The position numbers and the translations under genes were made by a program. DNA of 64,000 bases from Cyclina sinensis (Eukaryota; Mollusca; Bivalvia; Venerida; Veneridae). Positions 1-13,102 of this stretch are shown one piece after another. The stretch lies in assembly GCA_012932295.1 (NCBI GenBank), contig JAAONU010000011.1, forward strand, positions 41,604,352 to 41,668,351, given 5' to 3'. The notes below the pieces were generated by a model that made no database searches, was not told the origin of the DNA, and saw only the letters and a list, made by a program, of their open reading frames with translations. Within the stretch, counting starts at the first letter, position 1, and each line of letters opens with the position of its first letter.

Positions 1-102
1 TTTCCACACGTTTAAATGAAAATACTTGCACAGATTTCATTCACATTTTACACGTAGCTGTGTCTTATTGTTCCTTCAATTATAACCCTTTTTCACTTAT
101 TT

Positions 103-500
103 ATGCCCCCAAAGGGAGGCATATAGTTTTTTGTCTGTCCATCCATCAGTCTGTCTGAAAACATTAACATTGGTCATAACTTCATTATTAGTAAGAGGAT
201 TTGCTTCATACTTGGACACAACACCCCTTTGGACAAGATCTTCCCAATGACTTCTATTTTTTTTTTACTTTGACCCCTGAATGACCTTCACTTTGAAGAT
301 CCAATTGTGCAAAAACTTAACATTGGCCATAACATTGTTAGAAAGTTGATTTACTTCATACTTGGACCTAACACTCCCATTGACCTAAATTTATTTGACC
401 TTGACCCTTGAATGACTGCTCCTCAGCTCAGAGTCAAAGCACCACTTTTGGGGCATTGTCATCTTACAGAGACAGTTCTTTTTCATTTCCTTATTTTGCT
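103..500. repeat. Dispersed repeat fragment (TATGCCCCCAAAGGGAGGCATA end)
   Basis: Begins with an imperfect palindrome (tatgcccccaaagggaggcata) followed by tgtctgtccatcc and repeated phrases such as 'aacattggccataac' and 'tgaccttgacc'. This matches the style of the other dispersed repeats here. No protein is encoded. Confidence 0.5.
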
Positions 501-504
501 TTTT

Positions 505-1575
505 ATATGCCCGAAAGCGGCATATTATGTTACGGTCCTGGGCGTCCATCCATCTATCCAGCCGTTTATAAGCAATTTGGTTTCTGGAAGATAACTCTTT
601 GGCCTACAGTCTTTTAACTTCATATGATTATTGCCCACATTGAGTGGATGACCCTTATTGATTTTGGAGTCAGTGGCTCAAAGTTCAAGGTCACAGTGAT
701 CTTAACTCTAAAAACCATTTCCACCATGTAACTTGACAATCATTTGTTTTCGAGACTTCTATCTTTATATCTTGATTGGACACATTGAGTGGATGACCCC
801 TATACATTTTGGGGTCAGTATATCAAAGGTCAAGGTCATAGTGACCTAAATGTTTAGAATCATTACACTCTGTTACTCAACAACCATTTGTCATAGAGAC
901 TTCAAAATTCATGTAATGGTTGCACATATTGAGTGAATGACCCCTATTAATTTTGGGGTCAGATGTCAAAGTCACAGAGACTTAAGCACTGAAAACTATT
1001 TCTGCTGTATAACTTTATAACCATTTGTGGTACAGACATCAAACTTCATATGATGATTGATTACATTGAGCAAATGACCCCCATACATCTTAGGGTCAGT
1101 AGGACAGATGTCAAGGTCACAGTGACCTTAACACTGAAAGTATCAAACTTCCTAGGATGATTGCCATCATTGATTACATGACTCCTCTACTGTTCAGGAT
1201 AAGTACATAAAAGGTCAAGGTGACAATCAACTAAACAATCAATATTTCTGCACTATAACTTGATATCCAAATTAACCATGCATCACAGCATGAACATCAT
1301 GATTTCTGAAAGAGTGACATTTATATAAATGATAAAACCTAAAATTCAGATATGAGAAAAATCTATAAAACTCTAGAATTAAACTATAAAATGTTAGAAA
1401 TCAAAATATTAGAAAGCAAAAACAAAAAATTCAAAATTTAAAGCAAATGATTTAATTCCAAAGTCTAAGGTTTCCTCCCTGTTATCACAAATGCATCATA
1501 CTTAGAAAAAACTGGGTAGGTACTTGCAAGTTGTTTCTGATAAATAAAACAGATAAGCATTGGTACTCTTGTTTT
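505..1575 (+). repeat. Dispersed repeat family R1, copy 1
   Basis: Begins tatatgcccgaaag-cggcatat and ends near the ctcttgttt at 1566-1575. It consists of internal subrepeats of about 125-135 bp carrying 'cattgagtggatgacccctat' and 'aaggtcaaggtcacagtgacc'. It aligns along most of its length with 15672-16411. An exact GGTCACAGTGACC palindrome lies at 1115-1127. Non-coding. Confidence 0.8.
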
Positions 1576-1983
1576 AATTTCTTTCCTAGTTTCAGCCAAT
1601 AATTATTGCCAACATCGTGTTTTTGGCTGCCTTTTTCTTAGCTTTTTTATTTGGTACAATTTTAAAAACATCAGCGCAGTTGATGTTTTCAGCCACTATT
1701 TTGTAAGAGTGATAAGGTGTTCTTTATGTAAGCAAGTAAAAATGTCATGAAAGGATGGAGCTGCAACATAGTGGGAACAGGTTCTCTAAACTTCACAATA
1801 TAAACAAAGTAAAACAGCAAGCATTATTAATATGGGGAAATATTGTCTCTTCATGTATGTTTGTATCATAGTACATTATTTCACTGGTTGTACCCGGTAT
1901 ACTATATTGCAGATTGCAGTATACCAGAATACCGCTAGTGAATATTGTTTAATATTTATTGTGTGTATATATGATAGATTTTT

Positions 1984-3747
1984 AGCTCACCTGAGCAAAT
2001 GCTCAGGGTGAGCTATTGTGATCACCCTGTGTCCGGCGTCCATCGTCCGTCGTCAACATTTTACTTTAAATGACATCTCCTCCTAAACCACAAAGCTATT
2101 TTTAACCAAACTTTACAGAAATGTTCCTTATATTGCCCTTTCCTAAAATTGCTCAAACCGTTCTGCTCCATTGCACATAAGGGCTGCAAAAGCTAAAAAT
2201 AGAAAAATTTCAAACAACATCTCCTAAACGGTTAAGAGATTTTCCACCAAATTTCACAGAAATGTTCCTTACATAGCCCTCTATTATAATTGCTAAAATG
2301 GTTCCGCTCCATTGAACAAAATGGCTGCCAGAGCTAAAAATAGATTTTTATCTATATTTGGCTTCAAATGACATCTCCTCCTTAACCACTTGGCCATTTT
2401 AAACCAAATTTGATAGAAATGTTCCTTATAGTGCCCTTTTCTAAAATTGCTCAAACCGTTCTGCTACATTGCACATAAGGGCTGCAAAAGCTAAAAATAG
2501 AAAAAAATTCAAACAACATCTCCTCCTAAACAGTTGGGAGATTTTCCACCAAATTTCACTGAAATGTTCCTTACATAGCCCTCTATTAAAATTGCTAAAA
2601 CAGTTCTGCTCCATTGAACAAAATGGCCGCATGAGCTAAAAATAGATTTTCGTCAATATTTTGCTTCAAATGACATCTCCTCCAAAAGCACGTGGCCATT
2701 TTAAGCCAAATTTGATAGAAATGTTCCTTATAAGGCCCTTTTCTAAAATTGCTCAAACCATTCCACTCCATTGCACATAAGGGCTGCAAAAGCTAAAAGT
2801 AGAAAAGAAATCAAACAGCATCTCCACCTCAATGGCAAGGTAATTTTCCATCAAATGTCACCGAAATGTTCCTTACATACCCCTGCATTAAAATTGCTTG
2901 AACGGTTCTGCTCCATTGATCAAAATGGCCGCCAGAGCTAAAAATAGATTTTTGTCAATATTTGGCTTCAAATGACATCTCCTTCTAAACCAATTGGCCA
3001 TTTTAAACCAAATTTGATAGAAATGTTCCTTATAGTGCCCTTTTCTAGAATTGCTCAAATCGTTCTGCTACATTGCACATAAGGGCTGCAAAAGCTAAAA
3101 ATAGAAAAAAATTCAAACAACATCTCCTCCTAAACAGTTGGGAGATTTTCCACCAAATTTCACTGAAATGTTCCTTACATAGCCCTCTATTAAAATTGCT
3201 AAAACAGTTCTGCTCCATTGAACAAAATGGCCGCATGAGCTAAAAATAGATTTTCGTCAATATTTTGCTTCAAATGACATCTCCTCCAAAAGCACGTGGC
3301 CATTTTAAGCCAAATTTGATAGAAATGTTCCTTATAAGGCCCTTTTCTAAAATTGCTCAAACCATTCCACTCCATTGCACATAAGGGCTGCAAAAGCTAA
3401 AAGTAGAAAAGAAATCAAACAGCATCTCCACCTCAATGGCAAGGTAATTTTCCATCAAATGTCACCGAAATGTTCCTTACATACCCCTGCATTAAAATTG
3501 CTTAAACGGTTCTGCTCCATTGAACAAAATGGCCACCGGAGCTAAAAATAGGTTGTTTTCAAAATATTACTTCAAATGACATCTCTTCACAAGCTGTTAT
3601 CACGAAATTGCCTCTGCCCCATGGATTTTTTGTATAAAAGATGAGATCTTTGAATATCTTCAGTTAGAAAATGTCATGTTGCATCTGATGTTTGCTCAAG
3701 CAAAGTACTCAGGTGAGCAATCCAGGGCCATCATGGCCCTCTTGTTT
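1984..3747. repeat. Inverted-terminal-repeat element with GCTCACCTGAGC ends
   Basis: Left end agctcacctgagca (1984-1997) and right end actcaggtgagca (3707-3719) are inverted repeats. The right end is followed by a short hairpin (agggccatcatggccct) and cttgttt. The interior is built from ~150-bp subrepeats ('caaatgacatctcctcc', 'aatgttccttata', 'gctccattg'). A block is repeated at exactly 604 bp offset. No transposase is visible, so it looks like a non-autonomous DNA element in a presumed upstream MTA intron. Confidence 0.7.
2460..3508. repeat. 604-bp tandem duplication inside the element
   Basis: About 445 bp from 2460 recurs essentially identically from 3064 (offset 604), and both copies have the same small open frames. 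Flanking parts at the same offset have diverged (2345-2459 against 2949-3063), so the identity marks a recent duplication or gene conversion. Confidence 0.8.
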
Positions 3748-4009
3748 AAAAATTTTGACAAGTAAAGCTATATGGATGAATCAAAATATTGTGGACATAT
3801 ATTTTTCACAAGGATGGAGTATACACCTTCAGGCAGAGTACATGTAACTAAAGTTTTAGTCCAGGGAAATCCTATAGTGAGACAAAAGATGAAGTAGGGC
3901 TTATGCATTGTATATAATGCATTCCTTTCCTGGAAAACATTTGTGCTGATGACAGATGTTATATATGAAATTGCTCTGGACTTAAAAGTTTGCTTTTTGT
4001 TAATTGCAG

Positions 4010-7000
4010 GTGAAACAGATGGCAGAAACATGGACGAGCTGGAGAAATTAATATGGGACCCAGAGTGTAAACTTCCGGATAAAACTATAGACCAGTTTCT
4101 TGTTATTGCTAGGTAAGCCAGTATATTCTTTGAGGCCTAGTTAACATCCCCGCACCCACCCTTCCACTCTCAGCCCCTGCTCAAAAGTATTTCTTCTTCC
4201 CCAGTTGAAGAAAAAAAATTTGTTTGCTTGGAAAAAAATGCAGCTGTCACAGACAACTGAAATTGTATTGCTTATACGTTTTTTTTTTTTTTAACAACAA
4301 CATAAAACACAGTTACTATATGAGCCAGCTGTTAACATTGCAGTTATTGATTCTGTTTAAAGGAATAACAAATTCATAACTTTTGTCCCAAAAGTAACAT
4401 TTTTATCCAGTCAAATGAAGCCTTGACCTAACCCTGTTGCTTAATTGTATAGTCTCACTTAATTTATCATACTGTCCTTGAGATACCCTAGTTTATGAAG
4501 GAATAAAAAAGTTGTTTTTTTTGCAAGACTGTACTAGTGTTGCTATACTACCAAGTGATGCCCAGAAGTTTTACATGGAGATATATTTATTTGCTGGATA
4601 ACAAACATATAAGAGCATTGAAAATCAATACCACTGACTTTATAAAAAAAAATCAGAAATGTACATGTAGCTGAAATTATCCAGCAGAAATGTTGTAACG
4701 GTGTAACAGCTTACATGTATATAAATACATGTCTGGTTTTGAAATTAAGTTTGGTTTTGTATCCATTGTTTCGTATTATCTGCCTGGCAAAAGTTGGAAG
4801 GAGAAAAGAAATTTAAACAATTTTGTTATGTGTCTTTAAACCTTAAACATGGCAGTTGTGTTCTTAGTCAAATTATAATTTCATTAATCTAACATATTTT
4901 CTTCAGGTTTGGTTGTCTTGACTTTATCATATACATGTATATTTTCAGGTCTGTAGGAACATTTGCACGTGCACTGGATTGCACGAGCACCGTACGTCAA
5001 CCTAGTCTTCACATGAGCTCTGCTGCTGCCAGTAGAGATATAACACTGGTATGTGTGTTTGATTTTATGTTAATACATATTTACATTGATGACAGAAGAT
5101 AAAAGGGCTGTACTGTCACTTCGTGTTTGAAGATTAGTGCAATTTTGATTGATTGAATAAGTCTTGAGATTTTACATGAAATAAGCTCAGTTAGTAACTG
5201 AGCAATACTCATGCAAGTTTTGATGACATACATGTAACTTACAGGTCATGACGTGTATAATGAATTCTTTACTGGAATCATTTCTGGTTAGCACCAGTGT
5301 TAATATTATCAAAGGGAAGCAATTCAGAATGCTGATTTTTTTTATGTCCCTTTCATCTATCAAGTGCAGTATTTTGGCAAGTTGGATATTTTTGTTAATG
5401 ATCTGCAGAGAGAATTTTCATTTGTTTTGTATGTTTCAGTTCAATGCAATGCACACACTACACAGTAGTGGGTACGAAATAGGAAAAGCAATAGGTAGTT
5501 TAGTGCCCCCTGGTGGTCCAGTGTTGTGCAGAGACGAGATGGAGGAATGGTCAGCCTCGGAAGCCAACCTGTTTGAAGAAGCTTTAGACAAATACGGCAA
5601 AGACTTCAATGATATTAGACAGGACTTTGTAAGTAGCGTTGCTTCTACCTAGGTGTAATTGCAATGAGGATTTTAAGCAGCATATGTATAAAAATGTCTT
5701 TACTTCTGAAAGGCATACTATTGTCATTAATTTTTTATTTATTTTTTTACAAAAATTGAAATTGAGTCTCTGATTCTGTGTACATGTTGTACACAAAATG
5801 GAATGTTTTTTTGGACTGATGACTTGATCTTAAACTGTCTCTAGCTATTGACAATCTTAATATATATTCCTGTACAAACTTGTCTGCTTTTAAATTCGTA
5901 ACCCTTACATAAGAAGAAAAAAAAAACAGTTTCCCCAAAATTACTCCATGCCTGATTTGAATGTCAAGCATTTAATTGCATTACTATTTATTGAATGATA
6001 AACTGAAAATTATACTTTCAAGTAGCATGACTTAAATTGAGATACCAGTAAATTAAATAAAGTAAACGTATCGTTTTCAGTTACCATGGAAATCCTTAAA
6101 GAGTATTATAGAGTATTATTACATGTGGAAGACGACTGACAGATATGTACAACAGAAGAGAATCAAAGCTGCCGAGGCCGAGAGCAAACTGAAGCAAGTC
6201 TACATTCCCAACTAGTAAGTATTGAAAATACAGTCTTGGTTGTGCGTGACCTTTACTCTTTTGTCAGCAGTAGTTTTTGCCTTTACAGGCAGTGCAGACC
6301 ACAATTTGCCTGCATATTTAAACAGTCTGATTTTGGTCTGCACTGTTAGCTGTTCAGTCAGGATGTATTTATTAATTACCAGTATTAATGATAAATGGAT
6401 TGGTTCAGTGGATTGATGGAAAAGTCCACTTAAAAATTTTAGAAGGGAAGGGGTGGAATAAACCTCTGTTGAAATTGTACCATTGTCTTTGGTTCAGAAT
6501 GTTGACTTCCAAATGGCTGTAACTTCTGACAGGTTTTGAATAATACTAGTTATACTTTCAGTCTAACTTAAAGTCTGAGTCTTTGCAAGGATTGGTAGTT
6601 AGTTTGTTATGGAAAATTAATGTCTAAATCTGGTGCTGGTTTGTTAGGTAGAATTTCCACCTGTGTAACTGAAACAGTATTGAGGTATTTTCAATGGAGC
6701 AAAATCTTACTTTAAATGAATTGAAATTAAGAATGCAATTTTTGACTTGAACCAGTTTTAGTAGTACTTGTCCTGATGGAACATTTAAATCTTTTAACAG
6801 ATGTTAGGTCATTCTCCTTACTTAATTCAGTGTATACAGATAACCTTGGTCATCTTTAAATCTTTTTTATAGCAACAAGCCAAATCCAGCAGCCATTAAT
6901 GGCAAAATGAATGGAATAGATGGACAGGTGTCTGGCAGGGCCTGTGAAAGCTGCTATGGTATGTATGAACTCAAGGTTTCACAATGATAGTATAGTATTA

Positions 7001-10000
7001 AGGCTTGGTGAACTTTTGGATTGTGATACAGATCTAATACCTAGGCTTCTCAATGACTCTCGGATTGTTTTATAAACTGTTATTGCTTGTATGCCATATG
7101 CATGCGTGAGAAGTTTTAAAATAAATTACTATACTAAAATATTTGAAAAATGCCAATAAATGTATTGAGTGGAGAAGTCAGCACAGTGTTTTGTGCAGTA
7201 ACTGTAAGGAGGCGTCCATGTGTATGTATGTATATTTGTCAAGCTCTGATCTGCAAAGCTTAATTTCACAGATATGATTTTACCTTATAGCTGCCCATTC
7301 AAGTCAGTGGTATGCATGGGGACCAACACACATGCAGTGTAGACTGTGTTCGTCTTGTTGGATCTACTGGAAAAAGTATGGTGGACTGAAAATGCCAACA
7401 AGACTTGGTAAGCTTCTATGATCAAAGTTGTGCTTGTATTTATTGCATGATGTCTGTTTATCCATGAAAAGGGCTAGTATGTGTTAGTCAACACTGACCT
7501 TATAAGGGGCCAAGTAGTTCTGCCCTGGAGAACAGCGCAGATCATTTTCAGAACATATTATTGATGTGAAGTTTTATGTTCTATTCATTCAAAATATATT
7601 TATATAAAATAGCATCCCTGTTAATAGTAAATGGTTTGGTCATTATTGATAGACAAGGTTTACAATTCAAGATGAGTGAAATTAACTGAGGTTTAGGCTG
7701 GCTGATGGAAATATAAAGGAATGAATGTATGATTCCTGTTAACTTGGAACATATCAAATGTTGAGGCCAGAGTAATGTCATTCTTTATTCAAAATGAGCG
7801 ATGTAGAACTAGTATATGTGCTATTTTTTTTTCTTTTTTGGTTTTAAAACAAACATTTTATCTGTTATAGATGGAGAGAGGCCACCGCCAGCACAAAGGC
7901 AAGGTAAGAAACTATTAAATTTACATACATGTAGATTTTAGTAAAAGTTTGTCAGGTACTTAGCATCATATGTTTTAATCTCTTGATTGTTTCCTTAGAT
8001 AAAGAAATTGATTATCAACTTCTATTTCACTACATTCTTATATCAGATACTGCAGGGTATCAGTCTGGAAAAAAAAAAAGATTTAATTTCAGTAAATTCT
8101 GTAAATGTTGTTGACCTTTTTAATGTTAAATGAGTGTTAGGCAAACTTACTTGTCAGGTACATGTACTTGCCACAGAACTGAAGTGAATGAAATTGAATC
8201 GGAAATAGAGATTTCTCTGTTATATAGAGAATATTTACATGTGCATTTTTATTTTCTATCTTTTTAGAGAGAGTAGCTCACAATAATTTGTTACGACTAC
8301 ATCGATGCACAATCACAGGTTGTGGAAAGGTAAGCTGCATTAATTTTACTCTTTTTATATAAGTCCTTATTTTTTTATACAAGTAGAAATTTATCAACAT
8401 TTACAGTATGTAAAAAGAAATTGGATAGTATGTTTTATGGATGTGTTCATGCTCCAGCTGAAGAATGTTTTTAGCTCTCATTTTTTTGTCTTAATTCTTT
8501 CCTATACTTCTTCTGTACTTTGGTTTTCATTTTCAATTTTCTTACTCAGGAATTCCGATTAAAAGCCCATTTGGCAAGGCATTTAGCAACAGCCCATGGG
8601 TTAGCAATACGTGCAGGAAGCCCCCGCCCCGTGATGAAGACACGAGCAGCATTCTGTTTGGTGACTACGCCACTTACTAGAATCTCCCGATATTTATGCA
8701 AAGATCTTCTAAGACCGAAACATGCTGCAAGATCTCCGTTCATACCAATCAACATTACAACAATTAAAACAGAATGTAAGTTGCTTCCTCTTCAGTTGTG
8801 TTGTCTTGCACAGGTATATCTTGAACTGTAAAGATATACAAACATTAGTTCTCAGTTGTAGACACTCTGAAAAAAATTAACAGCCACCAAGACAATGTCT
8901 TTTTCCCACACATTTAGATGTAAAACATTTCATTTTGCGAATGCTAGTTTAATTTCATACAACTAACCTCTGTCTGTAACAAAGAAGATGCAATGCATAA
9001 AAAAAAATCCCTTTTCCAACTGGGATTCGAGCTTAATCCTGGTGAGGCAATCTGACCCAGTGCTGATTACTTGATGTAGTGGTAAGAGGTTCAAATTCCT
9101 ACTGATTGAGATAGGTGTGCACTTGACCATAACAGTTTGTAGACCAGAAAGTTCTGTGATTGCTGATAGATCATCCACATTTATTTTGAGGTCAGAAGGT
9201 CAAGGTCACATAACATAATATTGACAGCAGTGACCGAAAGCTTATGAAAACAAAAAAAAATCCAAGAAAACTAGGTGAAAGTAGAGTGCTTGGACCAACA
9301 ACGCTCGGCGTATACCAACGCTCGGCGTAAATCTATTTTTTCACGGAATTGATATTTTTTCTTAGAAATGATTTAAAACTCTTCTTTACTTCGAGTTAAG
9401 TGTCATTTCGTCTATCTTTTCACGGTTTCCTGAATTTCCAGTATCATCACGTGACTTAAGCATAGGTGACGGAAGGGGATCCCATTGGATAAAACAGACA
9501 AAACGCATTGTTTTCTACGCTAGATTATGTACTTCCGCTGTTTGATACGCAATGAATAGAAACAATCTATTAAATACTTTATTCATTTTGTGTTCAAGAA
9601 AGGGTCTTTGCATAATTACAAAAGATTTCTTTTTGAAAGGTTGCCGATCAGGTCATCTATGGTACGCCGAGCATTGGTACAATTTTGTGCAAACTGCACA
9701 TGTTTTACTCGGTCTATTTATAGCCTGCCCTGTTGTTTCACATGGGGAAACTTCAAAAGGATTTAGCAAAGTTTACTCTTGAATATAATTAGTTCATAAC
9801 ATGAAATGAGTAATTTGTTTAGTCTCTTCAAAGAAATTCCTTTGATTTTATGCCGACCATTGGTCTGACCACTCTACTGATAATTTATCTGTTTTTATGT
9901 AGGTCAGACAAGGCTCTCTGACAAGGGAGGTAACTTTAAACTGCCAAAACACTTGTCCGCTAGAAGTCGCATTCAGCCAGTGGTGAAGCGACTTGGTATT

Positions 10001-13000
10001 GATGTGACTCAAGATAAACCAGCGATACTGGAGAGACCAGATGGTCCTGCCAAACAACCAGAGAAAATCTTCTTTCCACCACTGTCACCGTCAAAACGTA
10101 TGTGTTATTTGAACTTCAACATAGCTAAATATCAAATACAGATTTGTCCATCATTTAGTTCAGTTAATTACAAATATCAGAATGTGCCTATCTGAATTGT
10201 AACTGAAATTAGACTTTAAAGAAATGATAGAATTTTTAATACCTGTTTTAATCACAAATTGCTTTAATCATTGTTGGCATACATGTATATAAGGTCAGTG
10301 GCGCAGGTAATTGTTTGTATTCTGTGTCACTGTTTTTTAACTGCATTTTACAGAGAAACCATTGGATGTTGTTAACAAGTCCCCAAATCAGGGCCCTTCA
10401 ATCATGAAGAAAAGGGGCTATGAAAACACTAATGGGGTTGATATTGGTAAGTTATCAAATAGTTGTGGTTGAGACTGTAAATTAGGCCATACCAATTGAT
10501 GTATATAATTAACATTCTATTTCTAAACAGCCTGAAATCAAAACAGTGTCATAGAAATAAGTTGTCATTTTAATAAAATATCTACTCTCAAAAATTACTA
10601 AAAAGTCATTCATGTCTCCAGACTTGTGACAAAACTAGATTTTTATATGTCATAAATATTTGGATCATTCAGAGAACCAAGATACAACAGTTCGATAATG
10701 ACTGTTTTCTTCTGCACCCAAACTTCTGGAACCTCACTCTTCCAAGGACATGTTATATATGCATAATTTGGTATGGTCTAAATTCAGGTTTTATTGATTA
10801 TTTCTTATCTATGAATCAGCTACAAAATCTGTTGTCAGATTCTCAAATTAGTTGTTGATTCTTAGAATCTGGACTTGAAAATATTTTGTAACGCACATAC
10901 ATAAGTGCATCATAAATAGATTGGTTAAGACATTTTAAAAAAATACCCATTGAGGTTTTAACTGCATGAAAATTATTATGTCAAAATGTTAAGGAAAGAA
11001 AACGTTAATAATCTGGTATAGTTCAAGTGGGGAGAATAAGTTATAAACCAGTTGGCTATATTAGTTGTAAGATTATTGGATTTAAAATTAAGTAATCATT
11101 ACTTGATGAAAAAAGAATGTAAATTAAACTAAACACACTTTGCGTTGTACTCTAGAAGTTTGTTATATGCTTATTTAAGGTCCGCCTTCCAAGAGGCCCA
11201 GCATGGGGGTTATTAGACATCAAGCTAGTTTGGCTATGAGGCCACAGATGGTAAGTGTTCCACATTAAACCTCACACTTGCTTTGTTTGGTATCATAAAA
11301 TGTTATAAATGTGTGAATAACTGTTTTAAGGAAAACAAGTATTTTATTAGTAGAACATTGGTCAGCAGTGGTAAGGATTTGGAAATCAGTCTTTTCAGTT
11401 GCAAGTGATAACATGGCAAGAAGGCTAAAAGATTAATTTGAGGAAAGCCTACATTTCATCAGTATGGAAGGTCCATAATATAGATCTGTTGTAAAGAAAT
11501 TTTTTTGAAGTCACATTCTAATTTTCTGAAGTTTAATCATTTTCTAACTGTACTACTTCCAGATTTAGGGGCGTAATTCTTTTTAGTAGATGGGAACAAT
11601 TTTAAGCATGGAGTTGCATTGGTTAACAGTTTGCATGGATTATTTCATGAAAATAAATGATAACAACATTAGAAAATGATTTTGTGGAACTGCATGAGTG
11701 ATTTAGTCAGTCGTTTGTTGTTGTGTTTTGCAGCGTGGTAATTTGATGAACCACAATATCAACGGACGTGGGAAGATGTTACCTAAAGGTTTCCGAATGC
11801 ACATGATTAGCTGGATAGATTCCTCAGATGATGGATATTTCATGGCTACATCGGCAACAAAGTATGTTGTCTTATAATGTGTCTCTGTTGTTATACCTGA
11901 TACCTGCTACAGACAGATTTTGGCATGTTTGTTGTATGTCACACCATGTTACTAATTTTCAATTAATCTTTATTTTTTTTCATTCATTAGGTCAGTTTAG
12001 ATGGTTCACAAAGACATTTTTTTGTAGTCTTTAGTTTTTATACTGCCACTTGAAAAGTGGGAGGCATATTGCATTGCTGCTGTCTGTACATCTGTCCTAG
12101 CAGTAGGTATAATGTGCTATCATTTTGTTTTAACTGGAGAACTGCTTTGGTCTAAGGTCATGAAACTTCTTAGGGTTATTGGGCTTTACCAGCAGGTGAC
12201 CCCTATTGATTTTTAGGTCCTTTTGTCGAAGATCACAGTAGCCACCTTTGTAGAAGCCTTGTCAGATCAGTAACAGGCAAACAGCTGGGCCTAGGTGCAT
12301 TTAGCTTCATAGGGTTATTGGGTATGATATTATTACCTCTGTTGATTTTGAGGTTACTAGGCCAAAGGTCAGGTGACAGCTTTGGTGAAAATTTGTCTGA
12401 TTATTAACTGGGGAATACTCTCGCATAGGTACACAAAACTTGGTAAGGATAGAGAGAATGACCAGTTCAGTCTTTTTTCTATCAAATAAATCATCTACCT
12501 CAAAGCACCTTTATCTCGCTGTGAAATGTGAACTTCTCCACAGTTAAATCTTCACCAAAAAATACTCTGCATATATTCCTATGGTGTTTCTGTGACAGGC
12601 ACAAGCACTGGGGGCATAAATGTCCTATTGATATACATCTAGTTCAAAAGATTAACTTGCACTAAGTTAAAGCTGTGTCTTCTGGTTTTAAGCAGAAATA
12701 TAATAAGGAAGAATTTAGGTTAATTTAAATAAGATACTTAATCATTTTGTCCATTGAAGAAAAATATTTACATAAAAATGATAACATCCAGTTGGCTAAA
12801 CTGCAAGGAAAATTTGTGAACAGTAGTGATACCTCAGGGGATCCAGGCAGTCAGGAAGGTATTGGTCAAACTGTACAGAAGATGTGCTGAAAAAATGTTT
12901 AGAAGTTGCAATGATAAAAATGATGCTGGTGTCTGAATGTTTGTAGGTAGTTTTATACATGGCAATAAAAACATTTATGTCTACTTTCAGAAAATTGCGC

Positions 13001-13102
13001 AAACAACTTCAGGCACATGAGTTCAAGAGAGCAGCAAGAAACCCCTGGAGGAACCTCAGTGTGAAACCCCCACTTGGGGAGGATGTTGTTGTCCTAGAAT
13101 GA
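4010..13102 (+). CDS. MTA: MTA-family NuRD subunit (metastasis-associated protein), 3' part of gene, 14 exons
   Basis: Coding exons: 4010-4112, 4949-5048, 5440-5628, 6081-6214, 6873-6958, 7291-7407, 7871-7903, 8268-8329, 8550-8775, 9903-10097, 10354-10446, 11180-11250, 11734-11861, 12991-13102 (stop TGA). All join in phase with AG/GT borders, giving 548 residues. In order they encode the end of the ELM2 domain ([11 protein letters not shown]), a SANT domain (about residues 100-160, [20 protein letters not shown]), a GATA-type zinc finger C-x2-C-x17-C-x2-C (about 197-225), a C2H2-like finger, and two basic KHAARSP / KRAARNP motifs like the RBBP4/7-binding motifs of vertebrate MTA. The protein ends in VVVLE, close to the vertebrate VLED end. 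MTA proteins recruit HDAC1/2 and RBBP4/7 into the nuclear NuRD complex. The BAH domain and the start of ELM2 are missing and should lie upstream of the window. Which vertebrate paralogue is nearest cannot be told, so the symbol is family-level. Confidence 0.95.
8268..8775 (+). other. C2H2-like zinc finger and first RBBP-binding motif of MTA (two exons)
   Basis: Exons 8268-8329 and 8550-8775 encode a C-x4-C-x12-H-x4-H pattern (CTITGCGK joined to [17 protein letters not shown]). The intron splits it just after the second cysteine pair. It lies between the GATA finger and the [12 protein letters not shown] motif. I recall no such finger in vertebrate MTA1-3, where this stretch is serine/threonine- and basic-rich. 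The spacing fits a classical C2H2 finger; whether it binds nucleic acid is inference. Confidence 0.75.
9313..9679. mobile_element. Small MITE-like element in an MTA intron
   Basis: Terminal inverted repeats TACCAACGCTCGGCGTA (9313-9329) and its complement at 9663-9679 match at 16 of 17 positions. A second partial copy of the left repeat (caacgctcggcgta) sits at 9298-9311. The 367-bp interior has no transposase. It lies in the MTA intron between 8775 and 9903. No clear target duplication was found. Confidence 0.6.
12035..12625 (+). repeat. Dispersed repeat in the last MTA intron
   Basis: Begins ttatactgccacttgaaaag-tgggaggcata and ends near gcactgggggcataaatgtc. Between are repeated phrases (cttagggttattgg, tgatttt-aggt). 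It resembles the 103-500 and R1 repeats in its 'gggggcata' ends and ~150-bp periodicity. Non-coding. Confidence 0.55.

Noticed and set aside
3768..4031. 87-codon minus-strand frame overlapping the first MTA exon
   Set aside because: Antisense shadow of a well-supported exon and its intron.
5248..5652. 134-codon open frame on the plus strand
   Set aside because: Only its second part is the true MTA exon (5440-5628). The N-terminal part is intron read through, and conserved sequence begins exactly at the splice acceptor.
9087..9105. Possible tRNA-derived SINE (ggttcaaattcct B box)
   Set aside because: No A box at a workable distance and no tRNA fold; left out as too weak.
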